This document shows, one piece after another, positions 1-7,025 of a DNA stretch of 7,772 bases. The DNA comes from Syntrophomonadaceae bacterium. Lineage in GTDB: Bacteria; Bacillota; Dethiobacteria; DTU022. A program made the position numbers and the translations under genes. The notes beneath the pieces were generated by a model. That model had not been told where the DNA came from. It did not search any database and saw only the letters and a program-made list of their open reading frames with translations. Location of the stretch: contig SKPU01000174.1 of assembly GCA_007119335.1 (NCBI GenBank), positions 1 to 7,772 of the forward strand. The letters are read 5' to 3'. Positions within the stretch are counted from its first letter, which is position 1; each line of letters starts with the position of its first letter.

Positions 1-2649
1 AAACTGGCCCGGGAAAACCGTAAAGGAGCCCCTGTCTATATACTTCATGACGGGCCCCCTTATGCTAACGGAGATATCCATATGGGCACAGCATTGAACA
101 AAGTACTTAAGGATATTATCAATAAGTATAAAACGATGCGGGGCTACGACGTCCCATATGTTCCCGGCTGGGATACGCACGGGTTGCCTATCGAACACCA
201 GATTATTAAAACCAAAAAGATTGACCGCAAAGAAATATCAGATCTGGAGTTTCGGAGGATGTGCCACGATTACGCTCTGGAGTACGTCGATCTGCAGCGA
301 AACCAGTTTAAACGTCTCGGCGTCCGCGGAGACTGGGAAAATCCTTACCTGACTCTTGCTCCCGAGTTTGAAAGCCGCCAGGTAAAAGTCTTCGGAACAA
401 TGGCTGAAAAAGGTCATCTCTATAAAGGTATGCGCCCGGTTTACTGGTGTGCAAGCTGTGAAACAGCCCTGGCCGAAGCGGAGATTGAGTATGGCAATAA
501 GGTCTCCGAATCAATTTACGTCAAATTTCCATTCATTGATGATCGCGGCCTTTTGGACGGGGCCGAGGATTGTTACTGCCTGATTTGGACTACTACTGCC
601 TGGACTATCCCGGCCAACCTGGCTATTGCATTACATCCCGAACTGGATTATGTACTGGTTGATGCCGGTACAGAAAAGTACCTGTTAGCCGAGGGATTAC
701 TTGAAGAGGTTTCCTCTTTGGCAGGGGCAGAAAAACCCTGGCCGATCCTGAAACGGTTTAAAGGTCATGAACTAGCCGGGCTGCGTTGTCGTCATCCCCT
801 TTATGATCGCGAATCAATTCTCCTGACCGGGGACCATGTGACCCTTGAACAGGGCACCGGATGTGTGCACACTGCACCCGGGCATGGCCATGAAGACTTT
901 GTAATCGGCCAGGCTAATGACCTTCCGGTTTTAAGCCCCCTTGATGACAGAGGGATATTTACCGAAGAAGCCGGTCAATATGCCGGTATGCATTACGAAA
1001 AAGGCGGCAAACAGGTCATCGAAGATTTGAGAGATCAGGGGGTGCTAATTAAGTCCACTAAACTTGAGCATCAATACCCGAACTGCTGGCGGTGTAAGCT
1101 GCCTGTTCTTTACAGAGCGACAGAGCAGTGGTTTGCTTCGATAGATGGTTTCCGGCAAGATGCGCTGGATGCAATTAGTGGAGTTAAGTGGACTCCAGCC
1201 TGGGGAGAAGAGCGGATTTTCAATATGATAAAAGAGAGGCAGGACTGGTGTATTTCCCGCCAAAGAGTGTGGGGCGTACCGATCCCAATATTTTATTGCA
1301 CCTCCTGTGAAACGCCGCTAATTAACCAGCAAACTATCGAAGCAGTCAGTGCTCTGTTTGCGAAAGAGGGGTCGGATGCCTGGTTTGCCCGGGAAGCATC
1401 CGAGATCCTTCCCAAAGAGGCCAGCTGTTCGGAGTGCGGCCATGAACAGTTCAGAAAAGAAACTGATACCATGGATGTCTGGTTTGATTCCGGTTCCAGT
1501 CATGATGCAGTTTTAGAAACCCGTCCGGAATTGCGCTGGCCTTCAGATCTTTACCTTGAAGGCAGTGACCAGTACCGCGGCTGGTTTCACTCTTCACTGC
1601 TTACAGCTGTGGCCACCAGGGGTGAACCACCATATAAGGCGGTACTCAGCCATGGCTGGGTCGTTGACGGAGAAGGGAAAAAGATGTCTAAGTCGCTGGG
1701 GAACGTGATTGCTCCGGAAAAAATAATTAAGCAGTATGGCGCTGATATTCTCAGGCTTTGGGTTACATCGGCTGATTTCACTCATGACATTCATCTTTCT
1801 GATGATATTCTAAAGCAGTTGATTGAAGTATACCGTAAAATTCGCAACACGACCCGTTTCCTTCTTGCCGGCTGTTACGATTATAATCCTGATTTGCATG
1901 CTGTCGATTACCAATCGATGGAAGAGCTGGACCGCTGGGCCTTATACCGGCTGAACGGACTGATTGAGCGAGCCACTAAAGCTTATGAAAGTTATGAATA
2001 TCACCAGTTTTATCATGCGCTCCATAATTTTTGTGTTGTTGACATGAGTAACTTTTACCTCGATATCATTAAAGACCGCCTTTACTGTTCTGCCCCTGAT
2101 GATCCGGGGCGTCGTTCAGCCCAGACTGCATTAATGACCATTCTGGAAAACCTGGTTACAATGATGTCACCTATCTTGACCTTTACTTCTGAAGAACTGT
2201 GGCAATACCTGCCGGGTGAACGCAAACAGAGCGTGCAATTAGCGGACTGGCCCGAAACAAATACCCAGTGGGACGATCAGGAGCTGGGCAGTCGCTGGCA
2301 AACCCTTCTTGAAGTTCGTGAAGAAACCACCTGGGTCCTGGAAAAAGCCCGCCAGGACAAAGTAATCGGCAGTTCCTTGGAAGGATCGGTTACAATCTGG
2401 GCTGACGGTTCAGCTTACGATAAGTTAAATACCTATGCCGAACAACTACCAAACCTTTTTATTGTTTCTTCAGCCAAACTGATCCAGGGCCGTGATCAGG
2501 CTCCTGAAGAGGCCATCAGTGGGCAGCGTTTACCGGTTAGTATCCTGGTTGAAAAATCAAGAGGTCATAAATGCCCGCGTTGTTGGGTTTTTACTGCATC
2601 TGAAGAAGAGCTTTGCCCGCGCTGCAGTGAAGTGGTAGCAAGATTATAA
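1..2649 (+). CDS. ileS: Isoleucyl-tRNA synthetase, 5' end missing
   Basis: Class I aminoacyl-tRNA synthetase that charges tRNA-Ile with isoleucine in the cytoplasm. The reading frame is open from base 1 (882 codons in the window), so the start and roughly 40-50 residues lie to the left; the ATG at 82 is internal. The HIGH-type motif is seen as HMGT (79-90), preceded by HDGPPYANGDI. Also visible are the CP1 editing-domain signature HTAPGHGHEDF (868-900), the family motif EGSDQYRGWF (1558-1587), and KMSKS (1681-1695). Cysteine pairs occur before and after the CP1 region. A C-terminal zinc knuckle has CPRC pairs at 2572-2583 and 2614-2625. These features fit the bacterial type with the C-terminal zinc site. 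Editing residues look intact, so proofreading of valine is expected. Any T-box leader would lie left of the window. Identity is certain; only the N-terminus is unseen. Confidence 0.98.
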   Translation, partial: KLARENRKGAPVYILHDGPPYANGDIHMGTALNKVLKDIINKYKTMRGYDVPYVPGWDTHGLPIEHQIIKTKKIDRKEISDLEFRRMCHDYALEYVDLQRNQFKRLGVRGDWENPYLTLAPEFESRQVKVFGTMAEKGHLYKGMRPVYWCASCETALAEAEIEYGNKVSESIYVKFPFIDDRGLLDGAEDCYCLIWTTTAWTIPANLAIALHPELDYVLVDAGTEKYLLAEGLLEEVSSLAGAEKPWPILKRFKGHELAGLRCRHPLYDRESILLTGDHVTLEQGTGCVHTAPGHGHEDFVIGQANDLPVLSPLDDRGIFTEEAGQYAGMHYEKGGKQVIEDLRDQGVLIKSTKLEHQYPNCWRCKLPVLYRATEQWFASIDGFRQDALDAISGVKWTPAWGEERIFNMIKERQDWCISRQRVWGVPIPIFYCTSCETPLINQQTIEAVSALFAKEGSDAWFAREASEILPKEASCSECGHEQFRKETDTMDVWFDSGSSHDAVLETRPELRWPSDLYLEGSDQYRGWFHSSLLTAVATRGEPPYKAVLSHGWVVDGEGKKMSKSLGNVIAPEKIIKQYGADILRLWVTSADFTHDIHLSDDILKQLIEVYRKIRNTTRFLLAGCYDYNPDLHAVDYQSMEELDRWALYRLNGLIERATKAYESYEYHQFYHALHNFCVVDMSNFYLDIIKDRLYCSAPDDPGRRSAQTALMTILENLVTMMSPILTFTSEELWQYLPGERKQSVQLADWPETNTQWDDQELGSRWQTLLEVREETTWVLEKARQDKVIGSSLEGSVTIWADGSAYDKLNTYAEQLPNLFIVSSAKLIQGRDQAPEEAISGQRLPVSILVEKSRGHKCPRCWVFTASEEELCPRCSEVVARL

Positions 2650-2753
2650 AAAGGGCAGAAACCCTCTCTTCTTTAAGCAGGAACAAAGAAGAAGATAACT
2701 GACCCTACTATTAGGGTTCGTGCTGTGGTAGAATTTAAATCGCTGAACAAATG

Positions 2754-2759
2754 TATAAT
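2754..2759 (+). promoter_or_regulatory. Possible -10 box for the lspA operon or a leader RNA
   Basis: A perfect TATAAT lies 164 bases upstream of the lspA start codon. At a 17-base spacing the -35 position reads GAATTT (2731-2736), a poor match to TTGACA, and the extended -10 TG is not in the right register. If used, it would give a leader of about 155 bases. Readthrough from ileS is the alternative source of lspA transcription. Confidence 0.25.
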
Positions 2760-2911
2760 GCTGGACCTGCTAAGCGCTGGCTTGGATCAATGCAATTTAT
2801 AAGTGCCTGCTTTGTAAGACTGCGCAGCGATACATGCTGAACACAAAAATTGCTGCCTTAGCGGAAATATTAAAAAATAATTATACGGGATCCCCTAAAA
2901 TGCCCTGAGAC

Positions 2912-2917
2912 GGAGGG
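2912..2917 (+). promoter_or_regulatory. Ribosome binding site that fixes the lspA TTG start
   Basis: GGAGGG sits 6 bases before the TTG at 2924. An in-frame TGA at 2906-2908 rules out any earlier start, so this site and the TTG define the N-terminus. Confidence 0.85.
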
Positions 2918-2923
2918 AACTAT

Positions 2924-3382
2924 TTGCGCCAACTTGCAATAATTGTCGGCTTAATTGTGTTTCTGGATCAACTAACCAAGTTTGTTGTCTCTTACTATAT
3001 GGAAATTGGGCAATCCATAACGGTTATTAGCAACTTTTTTTATATAACTTATCTGCGTAATCCAGGTGCTGCTTTTGGGATGCTGCCTTATCAGACTCCG
3101 TTTTTTGTGGGGGTCACTATAATTGTCGCTGCGTTGATCTTGTATTATTACCGCATGCTGTCGGAAAATCATAGATGGTTGCGTCTTGGCCTTTCGCTTC
3201 AGTTAGGCGGGGCCCTGGGCAACCTTATTGATCGCGTCCTGGAGGGTTATGTTATTGATTTTTTAGATTTTAGTGTCTGGCCGGCGGTTTTTAACCTGGC
3301 TGATGCGGCGATCGTGATTGGTATTGTATTTTTCCTGATTGCTTTTTGGCGGGATATCGATTTAATCGCTGAGAGGAGCTGA
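2924..3382 (+). CDS. lspA: Lipoprotein signal peptidase (signal peptidase II)
   Basis: Membrane aspartic protease that cleaves the signal peptide of prolipoproteins after Lgt has added diacylglycerol to the lipobox cysteine. The 152-residue length is usual for the family. Conserved blocks seen are FLDQLTK (13-19), LRNPGAAFG (44-52), GGALGNLIDR (95-104) and VFNLADA (122-128). The catalytic dyad is D103 in GNLIDR and D127 in FNLAD. Four hydrophobic membrane segments are apparent at roughly 4-22, 58-76, 86-102 and 120-142. Translation begins at a TTG: there is a strong GGAGGG 6 bases upstream and an in-frame stop just before it. The gene is first in a lspA-lgt-rluD run, with only 4 bases before lgt. 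Identity is secure; the upstream promoter is not clear. Confidence 0.97.
   Translation: MRQLAIIVGLIVFLDQLTKFVVSYYMEIGQSITVISNFFYITYLRNPGAAFGMLPYQTPFFVGVTIIVAALILYYYRMLSENHRWLRLGLSLQLGGALGNLIDRVLEGYVIDFLDFSVWPAVFNLADAAIVIGIVFFLIAFWRDIDLIAERS
3374..3378 (+). promoter_or_regulatory. Ribosome binding site of lgt inside the lspA end
   Basis: AGGAG lies within the last codons of lspA, 8 bases before the TTG at 3387. In the lgt frame a TAA at 3363-3365 leaves CTG (3369) and TTG (3387) as the only possible starts, and the site supports TTG. Its position within lspA suggests translational coupling. Confidence 0.8.
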
Positions 3383-3386
3383 AATT

Positions 3387-4166
3387 TTGTATCCAGAGTT
3401 GTTTAGCATCGGAAATATAACTATTTATTCATACGGAATGATGATTGCCCTGGCAATTGTTGTAACAGTTATTTTTATTTACCGGGAAGCTCCGAAAGAG
3501 GACCTTATTTTCGATCATATCCTCGAGGCAGTTATTGCTGCTGCCTTTGCCGGGATTATCGGGGCACGGCTCCAATATGTTATGTTAAATTGGAGCTATT
3601 TTAGCGCCAACCCGATGGAGATTATATTTGCCCAGTTTGCCGGTCTCTCGTTCTTTGGAGGTCTATTTTTGGGGACTTTTGTTCTCTACCTTTGGAGTAG
3701 CTGGCGCAAAATAGGCTTCTTAAGAATTACTGATCTTTTGGCTCCTTACCTGGCCCTCGGTTATGCTTTTGGCAGAGTTGGCTGTTTTCTCAATGGCTGC
3801 TGTTACGGACAGCCCAGTGATCTGCCCTGGGCCTTACCAATCAGCATGGCTGATGATGTGTTACGCCATCCCGTCCAACTTTATGCGGCTCTGGGAGCAA
3901 TAGCAATCTTTATTATTCTTAAAGTGCTTCGTTCAAGAAGACCCTTTGTTGGTTTTATCACTATTGCTCTTTTTGCCCTCTACGGTATATTGCGTTTCAC
4001 CACTGAATTTTTTCGCTTTGAAGCACCAGTCTTTTTAGGCCTGACCTTTGCCCAGATTTTCAGCCTGGTTTTAACCCTGCTGTCTGTAATTACCATAATC
4101 ATTATAAGCAGATCACAGCGCCGGATTTCTCGATCTCCCGGTTCAAAAAAGGGTGCGAAAAAATGA
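3387..4166 (+). CDS. lgt: Prolipoprotein diacylglyceryl transferase
   Basis: Integral membrane enzyme that moves diacylglycerol from phosphatidylglycerol to the lipobox cysteine, the first step of lipoprotein maturation and the one before LspA. It has 259 residues, near the family's usual size. The core signature GRVGCFLNGCCYG spans 129-141, with R130 matching the essential arginine of the family. Other conserved parts are IYSYG (13-17), GARLQYV (59-65), GLSFFGGLFLG (86-96), HPVQLYAALG (161-170) and LRFTTEFFRFE in the last third. Several membrane segments are evident. The C-terminus ends in a basic tail rich in Arg, Lys and Ser, probably cytoplasmic. Where the E. coli enzyme has His in its HGG segment this protein has Phe (F90), and the Asn of GRIGN is Cys (C133); the latter is a common family variant. 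The gene starts with TTG 4 bases after lspA and overlaps the next gene by 4 bases, so it lies mid-operon. Confidence 0.97.
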   Translation: MYPELFSIGNITIYSYGMMIALAIVVTVIFIYREAPKEDLIFDHILEAVIAAAFAGIIGARLQYVMLNWSYFSANPMEIIFAQFAGLSFFGGLFLGTFVLYLWSSWRKIGFLRITDLLAPYLALGYAFGRVGCFLNGCCYGQPSDLPWALPISMADDVLRHPVQLYAALGAIAIFIILKVLRSRRPFVGFITIALFALYGILRFTTEFFRFEAPVFLGLTFAQIFSLVLTLLSVITIIIISRSQRRISRSPGSKKGAKK

Positions 4167-5233
4167 ATCGCGATTACAACTCTCGTCAATCCAGCGGTTC
4201 AAAAGCCTCCGATTATTTCGGCAGGCCTTGTGATTCTGCTGACCCTCTAGAGCCGGATCCGGATTTTGATACACTTGATCTGCCTGCAGCAGGAAGTTAT
4301 CAGGAATTTGAGGTCCGGGCTGACTGTGAAGGCCGGCGTTTGGACCTATACCTCAGGGAGGAGGGGACTGATCTTTCAAGGAACCAGGTTCAAAAACTAG
4401 TTGAATCCGGGCAGGTCCGGATCAACGATAAACCCTGTACAGATAAAAACTATCGTCTTCTTTTTGGGGATCGAGTCAGCATAAATATTCCTTCCCCGGA
4501 AGAGGCGCCGGTTAAAGCGGAAGATATTGCCCTTGATATAGTTTATGAGGATCAAGATTTGCTGGTTGTCAACAAACCCCGGGGAATGGTTGTTCACCCT
4601 GCACCAGGCCATGTCGGAGGAACCCTGGTCAATGCCCTGCTTTACCACTGTGATGATCTTTCCGGTATTGGTGGAGTAACCCGCCCGGGGATTGTCCACC
4701 GGCTCGATAAAGATACCTCGGGGTTGCTGATTGTGGCAAAAAACGATACCGCTCACCGGGAATTATCTGATCAGCTGACCGCAAGGCAGCTCAGCCGGGA
4801 ATACATCGCCCTGGTCAGCGGCAGAGTTAAACCGAAATCTGCGCGGATTGAAGCGCCTATCGGCCGCCATCCACGGAACCGCAAAAAAATGAGCGTCATG
4901 CCGGAAGGAAGAGAAGCGGTTACGCGGTACCGGGTCTTAAAATATTTCGACCGGTATAGCTTGCTGCAGCTTAACCTTGAAACCGGCCGGACCCATCAGA
5001 TCAGGGTCCATATGGCCCACATCGGTTATCCGGTTGTTGGTGACCAAACCTATGCTAAGGGCGGATGGAGCGATTTACCGCCTGAGCTGGCTAAGCCCCA
5101 TGCTCTTCATGCCCGTCGGATAATCTTTATTCATCCCCGCAGTAGAGAAGTTATGGAACTGACCACTCCTCTGCCCGATGACTTCAAAAAAGGACTCCGC
5201 AATATCAGGGGCGGGTTCGGTTATTCCAGTTGA
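4163..5233 (+). CDS. rluD: RluA/RluD-family 23S rRNA pseudouridine synthase
   Basis: Converts uridine to pseudouridine in RNA, most likely in 23S rRNA. The exact target sites cannot be read from sequence; B. subtilis YlyB, which follows lspA, is the closest contextual match. An S4 RNA-binding domain lies at about 56-108 (EGRRLDLYLRE, then QVQKLVESGQVRIND). The synthase domain follows from about 125 and has NKPRGMVVHP (137-146), the catalytic motif HRLDKDTSGLL (179-189) with Asp182 as nucleophile, and ETGRTHQIRVHMAHIGYPVVGD (273-294). At 356 residues it is about 50 longer than usual. The excess is a polar, Asp/Pro-rich N-terminal stretch (1-50), likely disordered. The ATG overlaps the lgt stop in an ATGA arrangement, and there is no later in-frame ATG, GTG or TTG before the S4 domain, so the extension appears real. 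A weak GGGTG lies 7 bases upstream, consistent with coupling to lgt. Confidence 0.94.
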   Translation: MNRDYNSRQSSGSKASDYFGRPCDSADPLEPDPDFDTLDLPAAGSYQEFEVRADCEGRRLDLYLREEGTDLSRNQVQKLVESGQVRINDKPCTDKNYRLLFGDRVSINIPSPEEAPVKAEDIALDIVYEDQDLLVVNKPRGMVVHPAPGHVGGTLVNALLYHCDDLSGIGGVTRPGIVHRLDKDTSGLLIVAKNDTAHRELSDQLTARQLSREYIALVSGRVKPKSARIEAPIGRHPRNRKKMSVMPEGREAVTRYRVLKYFDRYSLLQLNLETGRTHQIRVHMAHIGYPVVGDQTYAKGGWSDLPPELAKPHALHARRIIFIHPRSREVMELTTPLPDDFKKGLRNIRGGFGYSS

Positions 5234-5243
5234 AGCGATTTCG

Positions 5244-5287
5244 CTACCTTACCGTCTGTGTCAGGTAGATTAGAGTTTGAATTTTTT
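5244..5287 (+). terminator. Weak candidate terminator between converging genes
   Basis: The arms CTACCT (5244-5249) and AGGTAG (5263-5268) could form a 6-bp stem with a 13-base loop, followed after 13 bases by a run of six T (5282-5287). A second short arm pair, AGCG/CGCT, lies at 5234-5245. The stem is short and the T-run is displaced into the 3' end of rqcH, so this is a poor intrinsic terminator. Nothing better exists in the 36-base gap. Confidence 0.2.
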
Positions 5288-6994
5288 GCGCAGCTCTTTG
5301 TCCTGGGGGTTAGCTGTTATTGTTTTAAAATTTTCGTAGAAGACAAAACCCGGTTTGCCGCCCGGCCTGCGACGCACATGGCGGATTTCTGTGTAATCGA
5401 CGGCCACTGCTCCGCTTTCCCGGCCCCGGCTGAAATAGGCAGCCAAAAAGGCTGCTTCCTCAATATCTTCTTCCGGTGGTGGATAAGGGGCCTCTTTTAG
5501 CACCACATGGCCCCCGGGAATTTCGCGAACATGAAACCAGGTGTCGCGGCGGGCAGCAAGTTTAAAAGTTATATAATCGTTCTGACGGTTGTTGCGTCCG
5601 ACTAAGATGGTGTGCCCTGCCGAAGATTTAAATTTAAGTGGCTGCGGCGCAGCATCGCTCTTGCGCTGACCTTTTTGTTTTTCGCGCAGATAACCGGCTT
5701 CGATCAGTTCCTGCCTTATTTCCTCTAAAGAGGTTTGATCATTATTCTCTATAGCATAAAGCAAGCTTTGGCAGTACTCAATTTCGGCCCTGGTTTTATT
5801 AAGCTGTCTGCGGATCTTTTGCTGTCCCTTTTTTGCCTTTTGGTAACGATTAAAATGGTGCTGTGCATTATCGCTTGCTGATTTGGAAGGATTTAGCGGG
5901 ACTACTACATTATGTTCCGGATTATTAAAATCAGGGAGGACTACATTTTCAGCTCCTTTGGGGACCTGGTGTCCATAAGCCAAAAGCAGTTCGCCATAGA
6001 GGCGGTGCTGCGGCGCATTGGCTGCTGCATTTAGTTCTTTTTCCTGCCGTTTCTTTTTGTTATAGAGGCTGGCCAGGCGTTTCTCCACTGCATGGCTCAG
6101 CTGTTCTTTAAGTTGTTTTTCCCGGTCTTCCCTGATCAACTCACCATAGTAATGGTCAAGCAGTTCATTAACTTCGTTATATTCTATTTGTTCTTCCTGC
6201 CCTAAATGGGTGAGCGGTATTGCAGCATATATTTTCTGCCGGGGCAGTAATACGGGCTGAAAATTGCCGGTTTCAAGATCAAGAAAAAGCTTTTTAATTT
6301 CCTCATACAACCTACTTAATCCTTTATTTTCCTCGCAGTGCTCAAACCAACCGCTGCGGTGAATTAGCTCTCTTGCTGTTAGTGGACTGAGGCCTGAAAC
6401 GATTCCGAAAAGGGCTTTTTCCGGACTCTTTTCGTTACGGTTCAGACTATGGAAATTATTAACAAACTCTTCCCGATCCATTTCCAGCGGATTTAATTTT
6501 TCCTGCGGAGGAACCGGGCGGTAGATTTCACCGGCAGCAATAGCCCGCATCGGGTTTTTCTCCCAAGATACAGTTTTTGCAGCTCCCAGGATAACGCCTT
6601 TATCATCAACTAAGATCAGGTTACTGCGGCGGCTCATTATTTCTGCAACCAGTTTTACCGGGGGTATGCCATAAGGAGGTTCGAATTCTATCTCCAGGAT
6701 TCTTTCCAGGGGAGGGTTGGAAAATGAAATTGCCCGGCCCCCGACCAGGTATTTACGCAGGAGCATACAGAAAGGAGAGGGCTTTTCTTTGCCCCGCCGG
6801 CGCTGTTCTGTTAAGTGGATGCGCGCGTACCTTGAATCAACCGAAAACAAAAGCCCCGGTTGCCTGCCCTGTGAATAAAGGTGCAGAATTATTTCTCCCG
6901 GATTGCCTTCATACACACGCTGTACCGGTGAACCTGTTAATTTTTCCTGCAGTTCATCTGTGACAGCTTTCATAATCAAAGTATCAAAAGACAT
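5270..6994 (-). CDS. rqcH: Ribosome-associated quality control protein RqcH (NFACT/FbpA family)
   Basis: Bacterial Rqc2/NEMF homologue. The family binds large ribosomal subunits carrying stalled peptidyl-tRNA and recruits tRNA-Ala to add C-terminal alanine tails that mark the peptide for degradation. Older annotations call it a fibronectin-binding protein. It has 574 residues, the normal length. NFACT-N begins MSFDTLIMKAV and includes FCMLLRKYLVGG (75-86) and AEIMSRRSNLILVD (117-130). A helix-hairpin-helix segment lies near 195-215 (GIVSGLSPLTARELIHRSG). A long charged coiled coil spans about 285-435 with a break near 325-375. The C-terminal NFACT-R domain (about 452-560) has HTILVGRNNRQNDYITF and TWFHVREIPGGHVVL. 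The frame is open upstream to 7105, but the family start MSFD, a GGGAG (7010-7006) 11 bases upstream and a promoter at 7046-7018 fix the ATG at 6994. Its place next to yicC recalls B. subtilis yloA-yloB-yloC, but here the two are divergent. Position 97 is Glu in the usual Asp-Arg motif. Confidence 0.96.
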   Translation of the reverse strand: MSFDTLIMKAVTDELQEKLTGSPVQRVYEGNPGEIILHLYSQGRQPGLLFSVDSRYARIHLTEQRRRGKEKPSPFCMLLRKYLVGGRAISFSNPPLERILEIEFEPPYGIPPVKLVAEIMSRRSNLILVDDKGVILGAAKTVSWEKNPMRAIAAGEIYRPVPPQEKLNPLEMDREEFVNNFHSLNRNEKSPEKALFGIVSGLSPLTARELIHRSGWFEHCEENKGLSRLYEEIKKLFLDLETGNFQPVLLPRQKIYAAIPLTHLGQEEQIEYNEVNELLDHYYGELIREDREKQLKEQLSHAVEKRLASLYNKKKRQEKELNAAANAPQHRLYGELLLAYGHQVPKGAENVVLPDFNNPEHNVVVPLNPSKSASDNAQHHFNRYQKAKKGQQKIRRQLNKTRAEIEYCQSLLYAIENNDQTSLEEIRQELIEAGYLREKQKGQRKSDAAPQPLKFKSSAGHTILVGRNNRQNDYITFKLAARRDTWFHVREIPGGHVVLKEAPYPPPEEDIEEAAFLAAYFSRGRESGAVAVDYTEIRHVRRRPGGKPGFVFYENFKTITANPQDKELRKKFKL

Positions 6995-6996
6995 TG

Positions 6997-7025
6997 TTGC
7001 TTTCACTCCCAGCGTACAGTATAAT
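6997..7025 (+). promoter_or_regulatory. Possible upstream plus-strand promoter for yicC
   Basis: TTGCTT (6997-7002) and a perfect TATAAT (7020-7025) are separated by 17 bases. The -35 match is only partial (TTG). Use of this promoter would give a yicC leader of about 128 bases and would compete with the rqcH promoter for the same TATA core. Confidence 0.35.
7006..7010 (-). promoter_or_regulatory. Ribosome binding site that supports the rqcH start at 6994
   Basis: On the minus strand GGGAG is read at 7010-7006, 11 bases before the ATG at 6994. The spacing is a little long, but no comparable site precedes the ATG at 7105. Confidence 0.6.

Larger units (their letters stand above)
2650..2923. 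other. Intergenic gap between ileS and lspA, no gene seen
   Basis: No convincing coding region. It holds an 8-bp AT-rich inverted repeat (2667-2674 with 2685-2692), a 6-bp hairpin ACCCTA/TAGGGT with a 4-base loop (2702-2717), a perfect TATAAT (2754-2759), and the direct repeat GCTGAACA at 2742-2749 and 2836-2843. Other complementary arms are CTGCTAAG (2767-2774) with CTTAGCGG (2857-2864) and GCAGCGAT (2824-2831) with ATTGCTGC (2849-2856), each containing one G-U pair. An AT-rich block runs 2865-2886. Neither hairpin after ileS is followed by a T-run, so no clear intrinsic terminator is seen. Pairings of this length are expected by chance in 270 bases. Confidence 0.6.

Noticed and set aside
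2651..2717. Intrinsic terminator after ileS
   Set aside because: The two hairpins (2667-2692 and 2702-2717) are weak or short and neither is followed by a T-run.
2700..2735. T-box-like element (AGGGT followed by GTGGTAG)
   Set aside because: The conserved T-box core AGGGTGG-ACCGCG is absent and the position after ileS is wrong for an ileS T-box.
2751..2840. Open frame of 29 codons starting at ATG 2751 in the ileS-lspA gap
   Set aside because: It has no ribosome binding site, overlaps the TATAAT box and has no recognisable sequence.
2887..2894. GGGATCCC palindrome upstream of lspA
   Set aside because: A zero-loop 8-base palindrome cannot form a hairpin, and nothing else suggests an operator.
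4397..4756. 119-codon minus-strand open frame
   Set aside because: It lies wholly inside the clearly coding RluD-type gene on the other strand and shows no recognisable domain.
5258..5500. 80-codon plus-strand open frame after the RluD-type gene
   Set aside because: It is the shadow of the conserved C-terminal NFACT-R part of rqcH on the minus strand.
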